DNA of 21,901 nucleotides from the NCBI GenBank assembly GCA_036736205.1, contig DAINMX010000089.1:1-21901 (forward strand), read 5' to 3'. Both the position numbers and the translations under genes were made by a program. Of the stretch, positions 8,420-14,734 are shown piece after piece (the stretch's first letter is position 1; each line of letters opens with the position of its first letter). This stretch comes from XYA12-FULL-58-9 sp001798605 (GTDB lineage Bacteria > Myxococcota > XYA12-FULL-58-9). The notes under the pieces were generated by a model. The model was given only the letters and a program-made list of their open reading frames with translations, was not told where the DNA came from and made no database searches.

Positions 8420-10807
8420 TCAACCCAAGGGCCACTTCCAATTGCTATGCTCGGGTTTGTCCACCCCGTGCTGGTGGGCGTAGTTGCGTGCCTCGATCTG
8501 CATGTTGCGCAGCTCCTCTTTGGCATGCGCACCCGCTACCCGCAAGGAGGGCACTCGGTTGATGACATCGATCGCCAAGCTGAAGCGATCGATCTCGTTG
8601 CAGATGGCGAGCTCCAACGGCGTGTTGATGCTCCCCATCTCTTTGTAACCGCGCACGTGCAGATTCTTGTGATTCGTGCGCCTGTAAGCGAGGCGATGAA
8701 TGAGCCAAGGATAGCCGTGAAAGTTGAAGATGATGGGCTTGTCCACGGTGAACAAGCTGTCAAAATCCCGGTCGTGAAGGCCGTGCGGATGCTCGCCCTG
8801 GGGCTGCATACGGAACAAATCAACGACGTTGATGAATCGGATCTTCAGGTCGGGGAAATGTTGGCGCAACATAGCGGTGGCCGCAAGCGCCTCCTGGGTT
8901 GGAATGTCACCACAACCAGCGATGACCACGTCGGGCTCGCACCCTTCATCGTTGCTCGCCCATTTCCAAATACCTACGCCCTTGGTGCAATGGGTGATCG
9001 CCGCGTCCATGTCGAGGAACTGCAGATGTGATTGTTTGTCGGCGACAATGACGTTGATGTCATCGTGACTGCGCAGACAATGATTGGCCACCGACAACAA
9101 CGTGTTGACGTCCGGGGGAAGGTAGATTCGTGTCACCTCGGGATTCTTGTTGACCACCACGTCGAGAAAACCCGGATCCTGGTGGGTGAAGCCGTTATGG
9201 TCCTGACGCCACACCGTGGAGGTAATCAGCAAGTTGAGCGAAGAGACGGGAGCGCGCCAAGGGATGTTCTCGCAGATGGCCAACCACTTGGCGTGCTGGT
9301 TGTACATCGAGTCGATGACATGAATGAAAGCCTCATAGGACGAAAAGAAGCCGTGACGCCCCGTGAGTAGGTACCCTTCGTACCAACCTTCGAGATTGTG
9401 CTCCGAGAGCATCTCGAGCACCCGACCATCGGGGGCGAGCTCGCCACCCTCGGTGTCGCCTGGCAAGTAGTCCGCGAGCCAGAGCTTTTTACTCACCTCG
9501 TAGATCGCGTCGAGCTTGTTGGAGGTATTTTCGTCCGGTCCGAAAACGCGGAAGTTTTCTGGGTTCTTGCGCATGATGTCACGCAACAGCTTGCCCAAGG
9601 GCCGGGTGTTTTCTGCGCGAATCTGGGCCGGACCTGGAATCTCGATGCCATAGACGCGAAAGTCGGGCACCCGCAGGGCGCGCCTGAGCAAACCGCCGTT
9701 GGCGTGTGGGTTGGCGCTCATGCGTCGATTGCCCACGGGGGCCAGGGCCTTGAGCTCGGCTCTCAGGGTGCCCGCCTCGTCGAAGAGCTCCTCCGGTTTG
9801 TAGCTCGTCAACCAATCGACCAGTTGCGCGAGATGCGCCGGGTTCTCACGCACCTTCGCCAACGGCACCTGGTGCGCCCGCCAAGAACCCTCCACCTTCC
9901 GCCCATCCACTTCTTTGGGGCCGGTCCATCCCTTGGGCGAGCGCAAAACAATCATCGGCCAACGCGCCCGCCGTGCCGTTGCTGGATCCTGGGTCGATTC
10001 TTTGATGGCGCGGATCTCTTGCCAGCACTGCTCGAGGGTGGTGGCCATGAGCTGGTGCATCACCTTGGGATCGTCCCCCTCGACGAAGTGTGGGTGCCAA
10101 CCGTAACCCGTGTACAACGCCTCCAGCTCTTCATGGGAGATGCGCGACAGCACGGTCGGATTGTTGATCTTGTAACCGTTCAAATGCAGGATCGGCAACA
10201 CCACGCCGTCGCGAGCAGGATTGAGGAACTTGTTGGAGTGCCAGGCCGTTGCTGCCGGCCCGGTTTCAGCCTCGCCATCACCTACCGCCACAGCGACCAA
10301 GAGATCTGGATTGTCGAAGGCTGCGCCAAAGGCGTGTGAAACACTGTAACCGAGCTCGCCACCCTCGTGGATCGATCCCGGCGTCTCGGGCGTACAATGG
10401 CTGCCGATGCCCCCGGGAAAAGAGAACTGCTTGAAGAAGCGCCGCAGTCCTTCCTCGTCCTCGCTCTTGTCAGGATAGATCTCAGAGTAAGTGCCTTCGA
10501 GATAGACCGGGGCCAATACGCCGGGTGCACCGTGACCGGGACCGGCAAGAAAGATCGCGTTGACGTCGTGCGTTTTGATCAGTCTGTTGAGGTGCACATA
10601 CATGAAAGACAGACCGGGACTTGCGCCCCAGTGGCCGAGAAGCCGCTCCTTGATGTGCTCCGGACTCAAGGGCTCCTTGAGCAGCGGATTTGCCCTTAGG
10701 TAGATCATGCCGGCTGCGAGGTAGTTGCACGCGCGCCAATACGCATTGATCGCGTCGAGCTCGTCTGAGGTGAGGACACCCGATTTTTGTGTATCTTCAT
10801 GACTCAT
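8420..10807 (-). CDS. xfp: Xylulose-5-phosphate/fructose-6-phosphate phosphoketolase
   Basis: Thiamine-diphosphate enzyme that splits xylulose 5-phosphate (and often fructose 6-phosphate) with phosphate into acetyl phosphate plus a C3 or C4 sugar phosphate. The 795-residue length from the chosen start is normal for the family. Motifs include LLGHWG (56-61), GPGHGAPG (89-96), GSHCTPETPGSIHEGGELGYS split around residues 134-155, and the cofactor-binding stretch GDGEAETGPAATAWHSN (176-192). The ATG at 10807 (MSHEDTQKSG) has GGAG 6 nt upstream and matches the usual N terminus; the ORF is open a further 32 codons without homologous content. A possible extended -10 element (TGCTATACC, 10872-10880) suggests its own promoter, though the 10906-11379 gene may be co-transcribed. 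No acetate kinase is visible in the window. Confidence 0.96.
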   Translation of the reverse strand: MSHEDTQKSGVLTSDELDAINAYWRACNYLAAGMIYLRANPLLKEPLSPEHIKERLLGHWGASPGLSFMYVHLNRLIKTHDVNAIFLAGPGHGAPGVLAPVYLEGTYSEIYPDKSEDEEGLRRFFKQFSFPGGIGSHCTPETPGSIHEGGELGYSVSHAFGAAFDNPDLLVAVAVGDGEAETGPAATAWHSNKFLNPARDGVVLPILHLNGYKINNPTVLSRISHEELEALYTGYGWHPHFVEGDDPKVMHQLMATTLEQCWQEIRAIKESTQDPATARRARWPMIVLRSPKGWTGPKEVDGRKVEGSWRAHQVPLAKVRENPAHLAQLVDWLTSYKPEELFDEAGTLRAELKALAPVGNRRMSANPHANGGLLRRALRVPDFRVYGIEIPGPAQIRAENTRPLGKLLRDIMRKNPENFRVFGPDENTSNKLDAIYEVSKKLWLADYLPGDTEGGELAPDGRVLEMLSEHNLEGWYEGYLLTGRHGFFSSYEAFIHVIDSMYNQHAKWLAICENIPWRAPVSSLNLLITSTVWRQDHNGFTHQDPGFLDVVVNKNPEVTRIYLPPDVNTLLSVANHCLRSHDDINVIVADKQSHLQFLDMDAAITHCTKGVGIWKWASNDEGCEPDVVIAGCGDIPTQEALAATAMLRQHFPDLKIRFINVVDLFRMQPQGEHPHGLHDRDFDSLFTVDKPIIFNFHGYPWLIHRLAYRRTNHKNLHVRGYKEMGSINTPLELAICNEIDRFSLAIDVINRVPSLRVAGAHAKEELRNMQIEARNYAHQHGVDKPEHSNWKWPLG

Positions 10808-10905
10808 GTCGGACTCCGGGGCGTTGAGGATGGCCGTCTGGACCGGTGTGGTCCACGTGGCATTGTCGGTTGGTATAGCACATCGCGCACAGGGAGCGGA
10901 CAACG

Positions 10906-11379
10906 TTAGTGAGTCACCAAATCGTCGTTGCTCGGCCCTTTGGGCTTGGGGCGGTCGACCTGCAGGAGCTCGAGCTTGGCGACGTTGCCATCGTCCAATG
11001 CAAAGCCGCGCTCGGGCATGTGCAGGGAGCCGTCAGCGTGCCAGTGTGGCACAAACAACAGAGGCTTGGCGTCGCCGTTGTAGCCCAGTTGCACCAGCAT
11101 GCCTGGGGAGAAGGAGCGGCAGTTCTTGCTACAGCAGGTGAACTCTTCACTGACGCGATACAGTCCCTCTGCGGCCAGTGGCTCCAGGGTGTCGGCCAAG
11201 CCAGGTTCATCGAGAGTCGTGCCGTGCTTGCTGAAGACCGTGCGATTATTGTTCCACGACTGGGGCGAATAGATCCCTGGGCCAGGTTCGCCGTGATTGT
11301 GGAAATAGACGAGCTTGCCCGCCTCGATGGGGCCGATTTGTAGGGTGGTGCGGTAGATGCCGCAGGGTGGCTGGGTCAT
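10906..11379 (-). CDS. Conserved-looking Cys/His-rich protein of unknown function
   Basis: 157-residue soluble protein with no signal or membrane segment. The start at 11379 (MTQPPCGIYR) is fixed by AAGGAG six to seven nucleotides upstream; the ORF is open upstream to 11634 but that part overlaps the toxin gene and reads as noise. Notable residues are a CCSKNC cluster (Cys82, Cys83, Cys87) and PHWHADGSLH (His112, His114, His120), which together could bind a metal. The N-terminal half has a beta-rich look (AGKLVYFHNHGEPGPGIY). I think similar small proteins occur in myxobacteria, but I cannot name a function. It lies 98 bp upstream of the phosphoketolase gene on the same strand, so a link to that enzyme is possible. 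Confidence 0.75.
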   Translation of the reverse strand: MTQPPCGIYRTTLQIGPIEAGKLVYFHNHGEPGPGIYSPQSWNNNRTVFSKHGTTLDEPGLADTLEPLAAEGLYRVSEEFTCCSKNCRSFSPGMLVQLGYNGDAKPLLFVPHWHADGSLHMPERGFALDDGNVAKLELLQVDRPKPKGPSNDDLVTH

Positions 11380-11455
11380 GGTAAGCTCCTTGGGTGGGGC
11401 AGGTGGCATGTGGGGTTCAAGATGATGCCACAGCACTAATGAGCAAGCACCCAAT

Positions 11456-11469
11456 TTGGTATTTGGTAT
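11456..11469. repeat. Perfect tandem TTGGTAT pair
   Basis: TTGGTAT occurs twice head to tail, in the 109-bp gap between the toxin stop and the Cys/His-rich gene (77 bp upstream of its ATG). It may be an operator half-site pair or chance. Confidence 0.25.
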
Positions 11470-11488
11470 GTTGGGGGACCATTCATAG

Positions 11489-11914
11489 TCAGGCACCAGC
11501 GGGCTCGAGCACTTTCTCTGGGGACCAGATGGCGACAAAATCATCACGGTTGAACGTGATAATGCAGTCCGCTGTGACCGACTCAGCTGCTGCCACGTGT
11601 AGGGCGTCGTAGACAGCTCCGCCGGAGCGCTCACATCCTTGCACGAGCAGCATCGCCCGCTCGTACAGCCGCAGGTCCATGCTCACGATTTGCCAGCCCG
11701 CGACGGCGCTGACAACGAGCACCCGAGCTGACTCCGCAGTTATCCGCGGCCTTACGGGCAGTCTGGTCAAGATTGCGAACGCCTCCGCCAACCCATGCGC
11801 ACAAATGCTTAGGCCTTTGCTGCGATGCCGATCCAACGCCTGGGTTGCCAGCTCGTGGTCGGGATGCACACTGACGAGAGATGCGACAAGGACAGAAGTG
11901 TCGACAGTGATCAT
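11489..11914 (-). CDS. vapC: VapC-type PIN-domain ribonuclease toxin
   Basis: 141-residue PIN-domain protein, expected to be a Mg-dependent RNase toxin. The start at 11914 gives MITVDTSVLVASL, the canonical PIN opening with the first catalytic Asp at position 5. Other acidic positions are the Glu in LAEAFAILTRL and the later Asp in GGAVYDALHVAAA, then the C-terminal DCIITFNRDDF, a standard VapC end. Its ATG overlaps the stop of the upstream antitoxin gene by 4 bp (ATGA), the usual toxin-antitoxin coupling. The RNA target cannot be predicted. Confidence 0.92.
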   Translation of the reverse strand: MITVDTSVLVASLVSVHPDHELATQALDRHRSKGLSICAHGLAEAFAILTRLPVRPRITAESARVLVVSAVAGWQIVSMDLRLYERAMLLVQGCERSGGAVYDALHVAAAESVTADCIITFNRDDFVAIWSPEKVLEPAGA

Positions 11915-12201
11915 CCCCGCCACACCCGTTCTTCGCGCTCTGACTCCACCTGCCAGCCAAGATCGCGTATTTCTGTTCGATTCAGGGGCCGCCCATCCCA
12001 TACGACGTCTGCAATGAGCCGACCACCCTTATTGATCAAACCCTGGCCCGAAGGAGTCGACTCGGCCGGCACGAGGCGGATACCCTTGTCGTCATCGAAG
12101 AGCTCCAGCTCGGTACCAGGAGCCCAGGCGTGCCTACGTCGGACTGCAAGCGGAACGACCAAGCGTCCGAACCGATCTATCGTCACCCTTTTTGTCGCCA
12201 T
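11911..12201 (-). CDS. vapB: VapB-type AbrB/MazE-fold antitoxin
   Basis: 96-residue antitoxin. The N-terminal half (MATKRVTIDRFGRLVVPLAVRRRH) is an AbrB/SpoVT swapped-hairpin DNA-binding domain: the pattern 'xxIDxxGRxxxPxxxR' is diagnostic. The C-terminal part (WDGRPLNRTEIRDLGWQVESEREERVWRG) is a typical flexible toxin-binding tail. It is the first gene of the pair and overlaps vapC by ATGA. The N-terminal domain probably represses its own promoter, and a palindrome suited to this lies just upstream (12222-12248). Confidence 0.9.
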   Translation of the reverse strand: MATKRVTIDRFGRLVVPLAVRRRHAWAPGTELELFDDDKGIRLVPAESTPSGQGLINKGGRLIADVVWDGRPLNRTEIRDLGWQVESEREERVWRG

Positions 12202-12221
12202 GCAGTCAACCTATCACGCAA

Positions 12222-12248
12222 AATGGCATTTCGCAATGGCATTGCCAT
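12222..12248. promoter_or_regulatory. Candidate VapB operator
   Basis: A 13-bp palindrome ATGGCA-T-TGCCAT (12236-12248) preceded by a second half-site; AATGGCATT occurs at both 12222-12230 and 12235-12243, each preceded by CGCA. It lies 21-47 bp upstream of the vapB ATG, where autorepression sites of such modules usually are. A GATAAT-like -10 sits beside it on the minus strand. Confidence 0.45.
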
Positions 12249-12308
12249 ATTATCTACGGCATAAGTTTCGTGAAGCGATTTCTGTCCAAACCGAGTTTCT
12301 GTACCGCC

Positions 12309-12325
12309 TTCAACCTGCGGTTGAA
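12309..12325. other. Perfect short inverted repeat
   Basis: TTCAACC-TGC-GGTTGAA, a 7-bp stem with a 3-nt loop, between vapB and the trkH-like fragment. No U-tract follows on either strand, so a binding site or stem is as likely as a terminator. Confidence 0.35.
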
Positions 12326-12374
12326 AACCTGGGGATGGGATCATCTTCGCGACGAGGTGTTGCCATGAGCTCTG

Positions 12375-12444
12375 TGAAGCCCGCGGTCCTCGCGGTCACG
12401 GACTGGAAGAGTGCGTTCCACAGCCGGCTTGGCCACGACCCCTC
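12375..12444 (-). repeat. 70-bp exact copy of an internal trkH segment (orphan fragment)
   Basis: Base-for-base identical to 21404-21473, in the same orientation, 9,029 bp apart. On the minus strand it encodes the TrkH pore stretch GSWPSRLWNALFQSV plus TARTAGF. Identity begins and ends sharply; on both sides the flanks read as unrelated, non-TrkH sequence. It has no start codon of its own and is not a functional gene. It may be a templated insertion, a gene remnant, or an assembly artefact. Confidence 0.95.
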
Positions 12445-12531
12445 TCCATTTACCTGAGCCGCTGGGGGGTGGCACCCTTCTGTGGGCGGTCATCGACGCG
12501 ACATTGGGGACTGGCCGATGCGGTATCGGGC

Positions 12532-12927
12532 TCAGTCGGCCCTGGGGAGCGGGAGGCCAAGCTTGGAAGCGGGCAGGATCAACATCGGTGGTGTCTCTGC
12601 TGATGTCGGTAGGCGGCCTGCTGGAACCACTGCCAAATCTGTCTCAGCACTGGGTCCGTCTTCTAGCGTGTCCGACGATGTGTTAGGACCGTCGTGGATT
12701 TTCCCTAGAGGTTGGTCCTCGGGCGTGGCCGTTGCCGAGCCCAACACGTTGATCTGCTCCTTTGCCGCGGCCGCATCGGCCAAATCCTGTTGTACGGCGT
12801 CCGACCGAGTTATATTCCCGCAAGCTGCTGCAGTCAGCGCGACGACACTGGCTGCGAGCAACGAATGACGTGTGGTCGTCAATCTGGGGGATAAACGCGG
12901 AGAGGCCATAGTTTGCATCCTTGTCAT
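12532..12927 (-). CDS. Small predicted lipoprotein, function unknown
   Basis: 131 residues. A basic N terminus and hydrophobic stretch (SLLAASVVALTAAACGN) end in a lipobox-like TAAAC at residue 36, so it is probably acylated and membrane-anchored. The mature part is short, Ala/Pro/Thr/Asp-rich and looks disordered (DAVQQDLADAAAAKEQINVLG). The first ATG at 12927 overlaps the stop of the HAF-repeat gene by 4 bp (ATGA), so translation is probably coupled; an ATG at 12909 is an alternative with AAGG upstream. I recognise no domain. Coupling to the secreted HAF protein suggests a shared envelope role. Confidence 0.65.
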   Translation of the reverse strand: MTRMQTMASPRLSPRLTTTRHSLLAASVVALTAAACGNITRSDAVQQDLADAAAAKEQINVLGSATATPEDQPLGKIHDGPNTSSDTLEDGPSAETDLAVVPAGRLPTSAETPPMLILPASKLGLPLPRAD

Positions 12928-14285
12928 GGGGCAGCCTCCAGCGTTGCGATGATTGAGGCGGCCGCAGCGATGAGGGCATCGGCGGCGCTTTGGGTGATCT
13001 TTTTGCCAGCCTGCGCCCCAACGTCGTTTTGGAACGCACCGAGCTTGTTGATTGCAGCCGTCAGGTTATCCCGCTCCACAGCCGCTTGACTGCTCTGTAG
13101 CTTGGAAGACAACGGGTTGAGTGCTTGCGCCTCGATTTCTCCCGTGTCGGCGAGCATTGCCACCAAGTTGACCAAGACATCGAGTTGGGAAGAAGCAGCG
13201 ACGCTGGTTTCCAGACTGAGCCTCCAGAGGGTGGCATGAAGGGCGCCTTCACTTGTCGAACTCCAGCCGGCAATCTGACCGACGCCGTTGACCGACTCCA
13301 CGTCACAATAGGAACCTCCCGGCGTTGGCAGGAGCTTCACGGGCGGCGAGAGCTCGAAGCGAAAAGCATCGAAACTGGCCGCGTACACCAGACCACTTCC
13401 AACGTACATGCCTTGGGAGCTCACACCGTAGAGTGCACTGTTGCCGTCGGTTGCCTCGAGAGCCCCAGCCGACAGGCTGCCGTCGGAGAGATCAATCTGC
13501 CAGGTGGCCGGTTGCATCATGCCGTTCGCCGTGAGTCGGCTTCCGGCAATCATGCCGTCGTCGTTGATCTCAGCGGCAAAGCTGGCCGAACCGCCCATGG
13601 TGCCGAGGTCGATCATCTCGCCATCGGCCCACAAAAAGCCATGCCACTGCCTATTTGCGGTGACGCCATAGCCGACGATTTGGCCATTGTTGTTGATGTC
13701 GGCAGCCATGGTGTTGTTGCCGCCGAGCGAGCCCAACAGTTGAACGCCACCTTCTTGCGACCACAGGACAGCCCGCCAAGTGCCGGCCACGTCGATGGCT
13801 GCGCCAACCACTTGCCCTCGGTCGTTGATGCCTGTCGCCAACGCAGACGCAGCTCCCCAGGTGCCTAGGTCGACGATGTCACCCGCGGGCGACCACATGA
13901 CAGCATGGGTGACGCCGGTCGCCGTGGTTGCGCTTCCTACGATTTGTCCGAGGTTGTTGATTGCAAATGCCAACGCTGTGCCACCATCGAGAACCGGCAG
14001 CTCGACGAGGCCGCTATCGGCAGTCCATTGAAAGCCCACGGTTTGGCCCGATGCGGTGTCGCCATAACCCACCACCACGCCGAACTCATTCACGCTCCAG
14101 GCGAAGGTTGTGTTGCCCCCCAAGGAGCCGATATCTTGTGCAGTGACCGAGATGTCATCGCCCAGATCGGGCAGTCCAATCGCGAACACGGTGACGAGCG
14201 TCGCGCCGACCATGGCAGTCACAGCAACCATGAGCAGCGGAATGCGAGTCTTTGGTTTTTCGCGAGGCGAGATGCGAAGACGCAT
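12924..14285 (-). CDS. Extracellular HAF-repeat protein
   Basis: 453 residues. A basic leader and hydrophobic segment (about 14-37, RIPLLMVAVTAMVGATLV) form a signal peptide or anchor. Residues about 50-355 contain about six HAF-type repeats: DIGSLGG (51-57), then LDGGTALAFAINNLGQIVG, LGTWGAASALATGINDRGQVVG, LGSLGGNNTMAADINNNGQIVG (each partly quoted) and LGTMGGSASFAAEINDDGMIAG, with 'hAxxW' strands in between. This matches the 'probable extracellular repeat, HAF family' pattern. The C terminus (365-453) is an Ala-rich helical domain (LVNLVAMLADTGEIEAQAL...), perhaps FIVAR-like. GAGGAGG lies 6 nt before the ATG at 14285, a strong ribosome site. No biochemical role is known to me for the family. 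Confidence 0.85.
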   Translation of the reverse strand: MRLRISPREKPKTRIPLLMVAVTAMVGATLVTVFAIGLPDLGDDISVTAQDIGSLGGNTTFAWSVNEFGVVVGYGDTASGQTVGFQWTADSGLVELPVLDGGTALAFAINNLGQIVGSATTATGVTHAVMWSPAGDIVDLGTWGAASALATGINDRGQVVGAAIDVAGTWRAVLWSQEGGVQLLGSLGGNNTMAADINNNGQIVGYGVTANRQWHGFLWADGEMIDLGTMGGSASFAAEINDDGMIAGSRLTANGMMQPATWQIDLSDGSLSAGALEATDGNSALYGVSSQGMYVGSGLVYAASFDAFRFELSPPVKLLPTPGGSYCDVESVNGVGQIAGWSSTSEGALHATLWRLSLETSVAASSQLDVLVNLVAMLADTGEIEAQALNPLSSKLQSSQAAVERDNLTAAINKLGAFQNDVGAQAGKKITQSAADALIAAAASIIATLEAAP

Positions 14286-14451
14286 GACGAGCCTCCTCAG
14301 GCAAATGAAAGCAGGACAAGCCTACTGACTCAATGGTAGGCGATCGAATTCAAATACACAACATTGCGGCCAGTATCCCTGTACTCTCAATGGGATATCC
14401 CCCCACACGAGGGTCGGAGGTCGCACCTGCCGCACCACCTGTGACACGGGG

Positions 14452-14480
14452 TTGAATCAACACGCAATGTCCATTAGCAT
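14452..14480 (+). promoter_or_regulatory. Candidate sigma70-like promoter for the lasso precursor
   Basis: TTGAAT (14452-14457), a 17-bp spacer, then TAGCAT (14475-14480). Four of six bases match in each box, and the spacing is ideal. It sits about 85 bp upstream of the ATG at 14566. Seen by eye only; such matches occur by chance. Confidence 0.3.
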
Positions 14481-14518
14481 AGCAATCATGACGACACGCG
14501 GTGTCCCCGAAGCCGATG

Positions 14519-14534
14519 GGGATCGAAAGATCCC
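14519..14534 (+). other. GNRA-tetraloop hairpin ahead of the precursor
   Basis: GGGATC-GAAA-GATCCC: a perfect 6-bp stem closed by a GAAA tetraloop, extendable by G-U pairs. It ends one base before an in-frame GTG (14536) and 31 bp before the preferred ATG (14566). It would lie in the 5' leader of the precursor mRNA and could affect stability or start choice. Confidence 0.4.
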
Positions 14535-14547
14535 TGTGAGCGCTGTA

Positions 14548-14706
14548 TCATCTCACGATGTTGCTATGTGGCCTGAGAATTACGAGCCGCCGAGGTTGGA
14601 CTGTCACGGCCCTATCATAGCCGTCACCCGCGGCGGCGGTCTTTTCTTTGGAGCCGATGTAACCAATCGCGTGGCAAGCCCAGCGTGAACCGACAAGGGT
14701 CAGCAC
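14548..14706 (-). CDS. Possible small ORF or remnant resembling the C-terminal half of an S24/S26-type peptidase
   Basis: Starts at a GTG 28 bp after the kinase stop, with a good AAAAGGAG site 5 nt before it. It would encode 52 residues (MLTLVGSRWACHAIGYIG...). With the few codons upstream the frame reads LVKGDVVLTLVGSRWACHAI...TAAAGDGYDRAVTVQPRRLV, which resembles the 'GDVVL...G...HRV...GD...D.PV' back half of S24/S26 signal-peptidase-like proteins. The front half with the catalytic Ser is absent. It overlaps the lasso precursor antisense, so at most one of the two is likely to be a functional protein; I favour the precursor. Confidence 0.3.
   Translation of the reverse strand: MLTLVGSRWACHAIGYIGSKEKTAAAGDGYDRAVTVQPRRLVILRPHSNIVR
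14566..14688 (+). CDS. Lasso peptide precursor (predicted Gly1-Asp9 ring)
   Basis: 40-residue precursor on the strand opposite to the biosynthetic operon. The leader MWPENYEPPRLDCHGP followed by IIAVTR fits the lasso leader rule YxxPxLxxxGxxxxxT exactly: Tyr6, Pro9, Leu11, Gly15 and Thr21, with Thr at -2 from the cut. The predicted core is GGGLFFGADVTNRVASPA (18 residues, nt 14632-14685). Gly1 can supply the amine and Asp9 the side-chain carboxylate for a nine-residue macrolactam ring, the standard geometry; the tail is VTNRVASPA. The ATG at 14566 gives a usual leader length but lacks a clear ribosome site; in-frame GTG (14536), ATG (14488) or TTG (14452) starts would lengthen the leader without changing the core. 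The product is inferred from motif and context; I recognise no known lasso peptide with this core. Confidence 0.78.
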   Translation: MWPENYEPPRLDCHGPIIAVTRGGGLFFGADVTNRVASPA

Positions 14707-14734
14707 GACATCTCCTTTTACCAGTTCAGGCCTA

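Larger units (their letters stand above)
14286..14565. other. Divergent control region between HAF gene and lasso precursor
   Basis: 280 bp between the minus-strand HAF gene and the plus-strand precursor. The frame of the precursor is open from a TTG at 14452, so possible earlier starts lie inside it. It also contains a candidate sigma70-like promoter (14452-14480) and a GAAA-loop hairpin (14519-14534). No other gene is evident. Confidence 0.6.

Noticed and set aside
9398..10339. Long plus-strand open frame (313 codons) opposite the phosphoketolase gene
   Set aside because: It is fully antisense to a well-conserved gene, lacks recognisable motifs, and follows from the codon bias of the minus strand.
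11415..11435. Sigma54-like element (TGGCATC...TTGAA, minus strand) before the Cys/His-rich gene
   Set aside because: The spacing between the two blocks is one base short and the -12 block lacks the TTGC core.
11825..12457. Plus-strand 210-codon frame through vapB and the trkH fragment
   Set aside because: It is antisense to vapB and reads through a repeat copied from another gene, so it cannot be an evolved coding sequence.
12515..12529. CCGAT/ATCGG hairpin just past the small lipoprotein stop as a terminator
   Set aside because: Only a 5-bp stem and no U-tract; too weak to claim.
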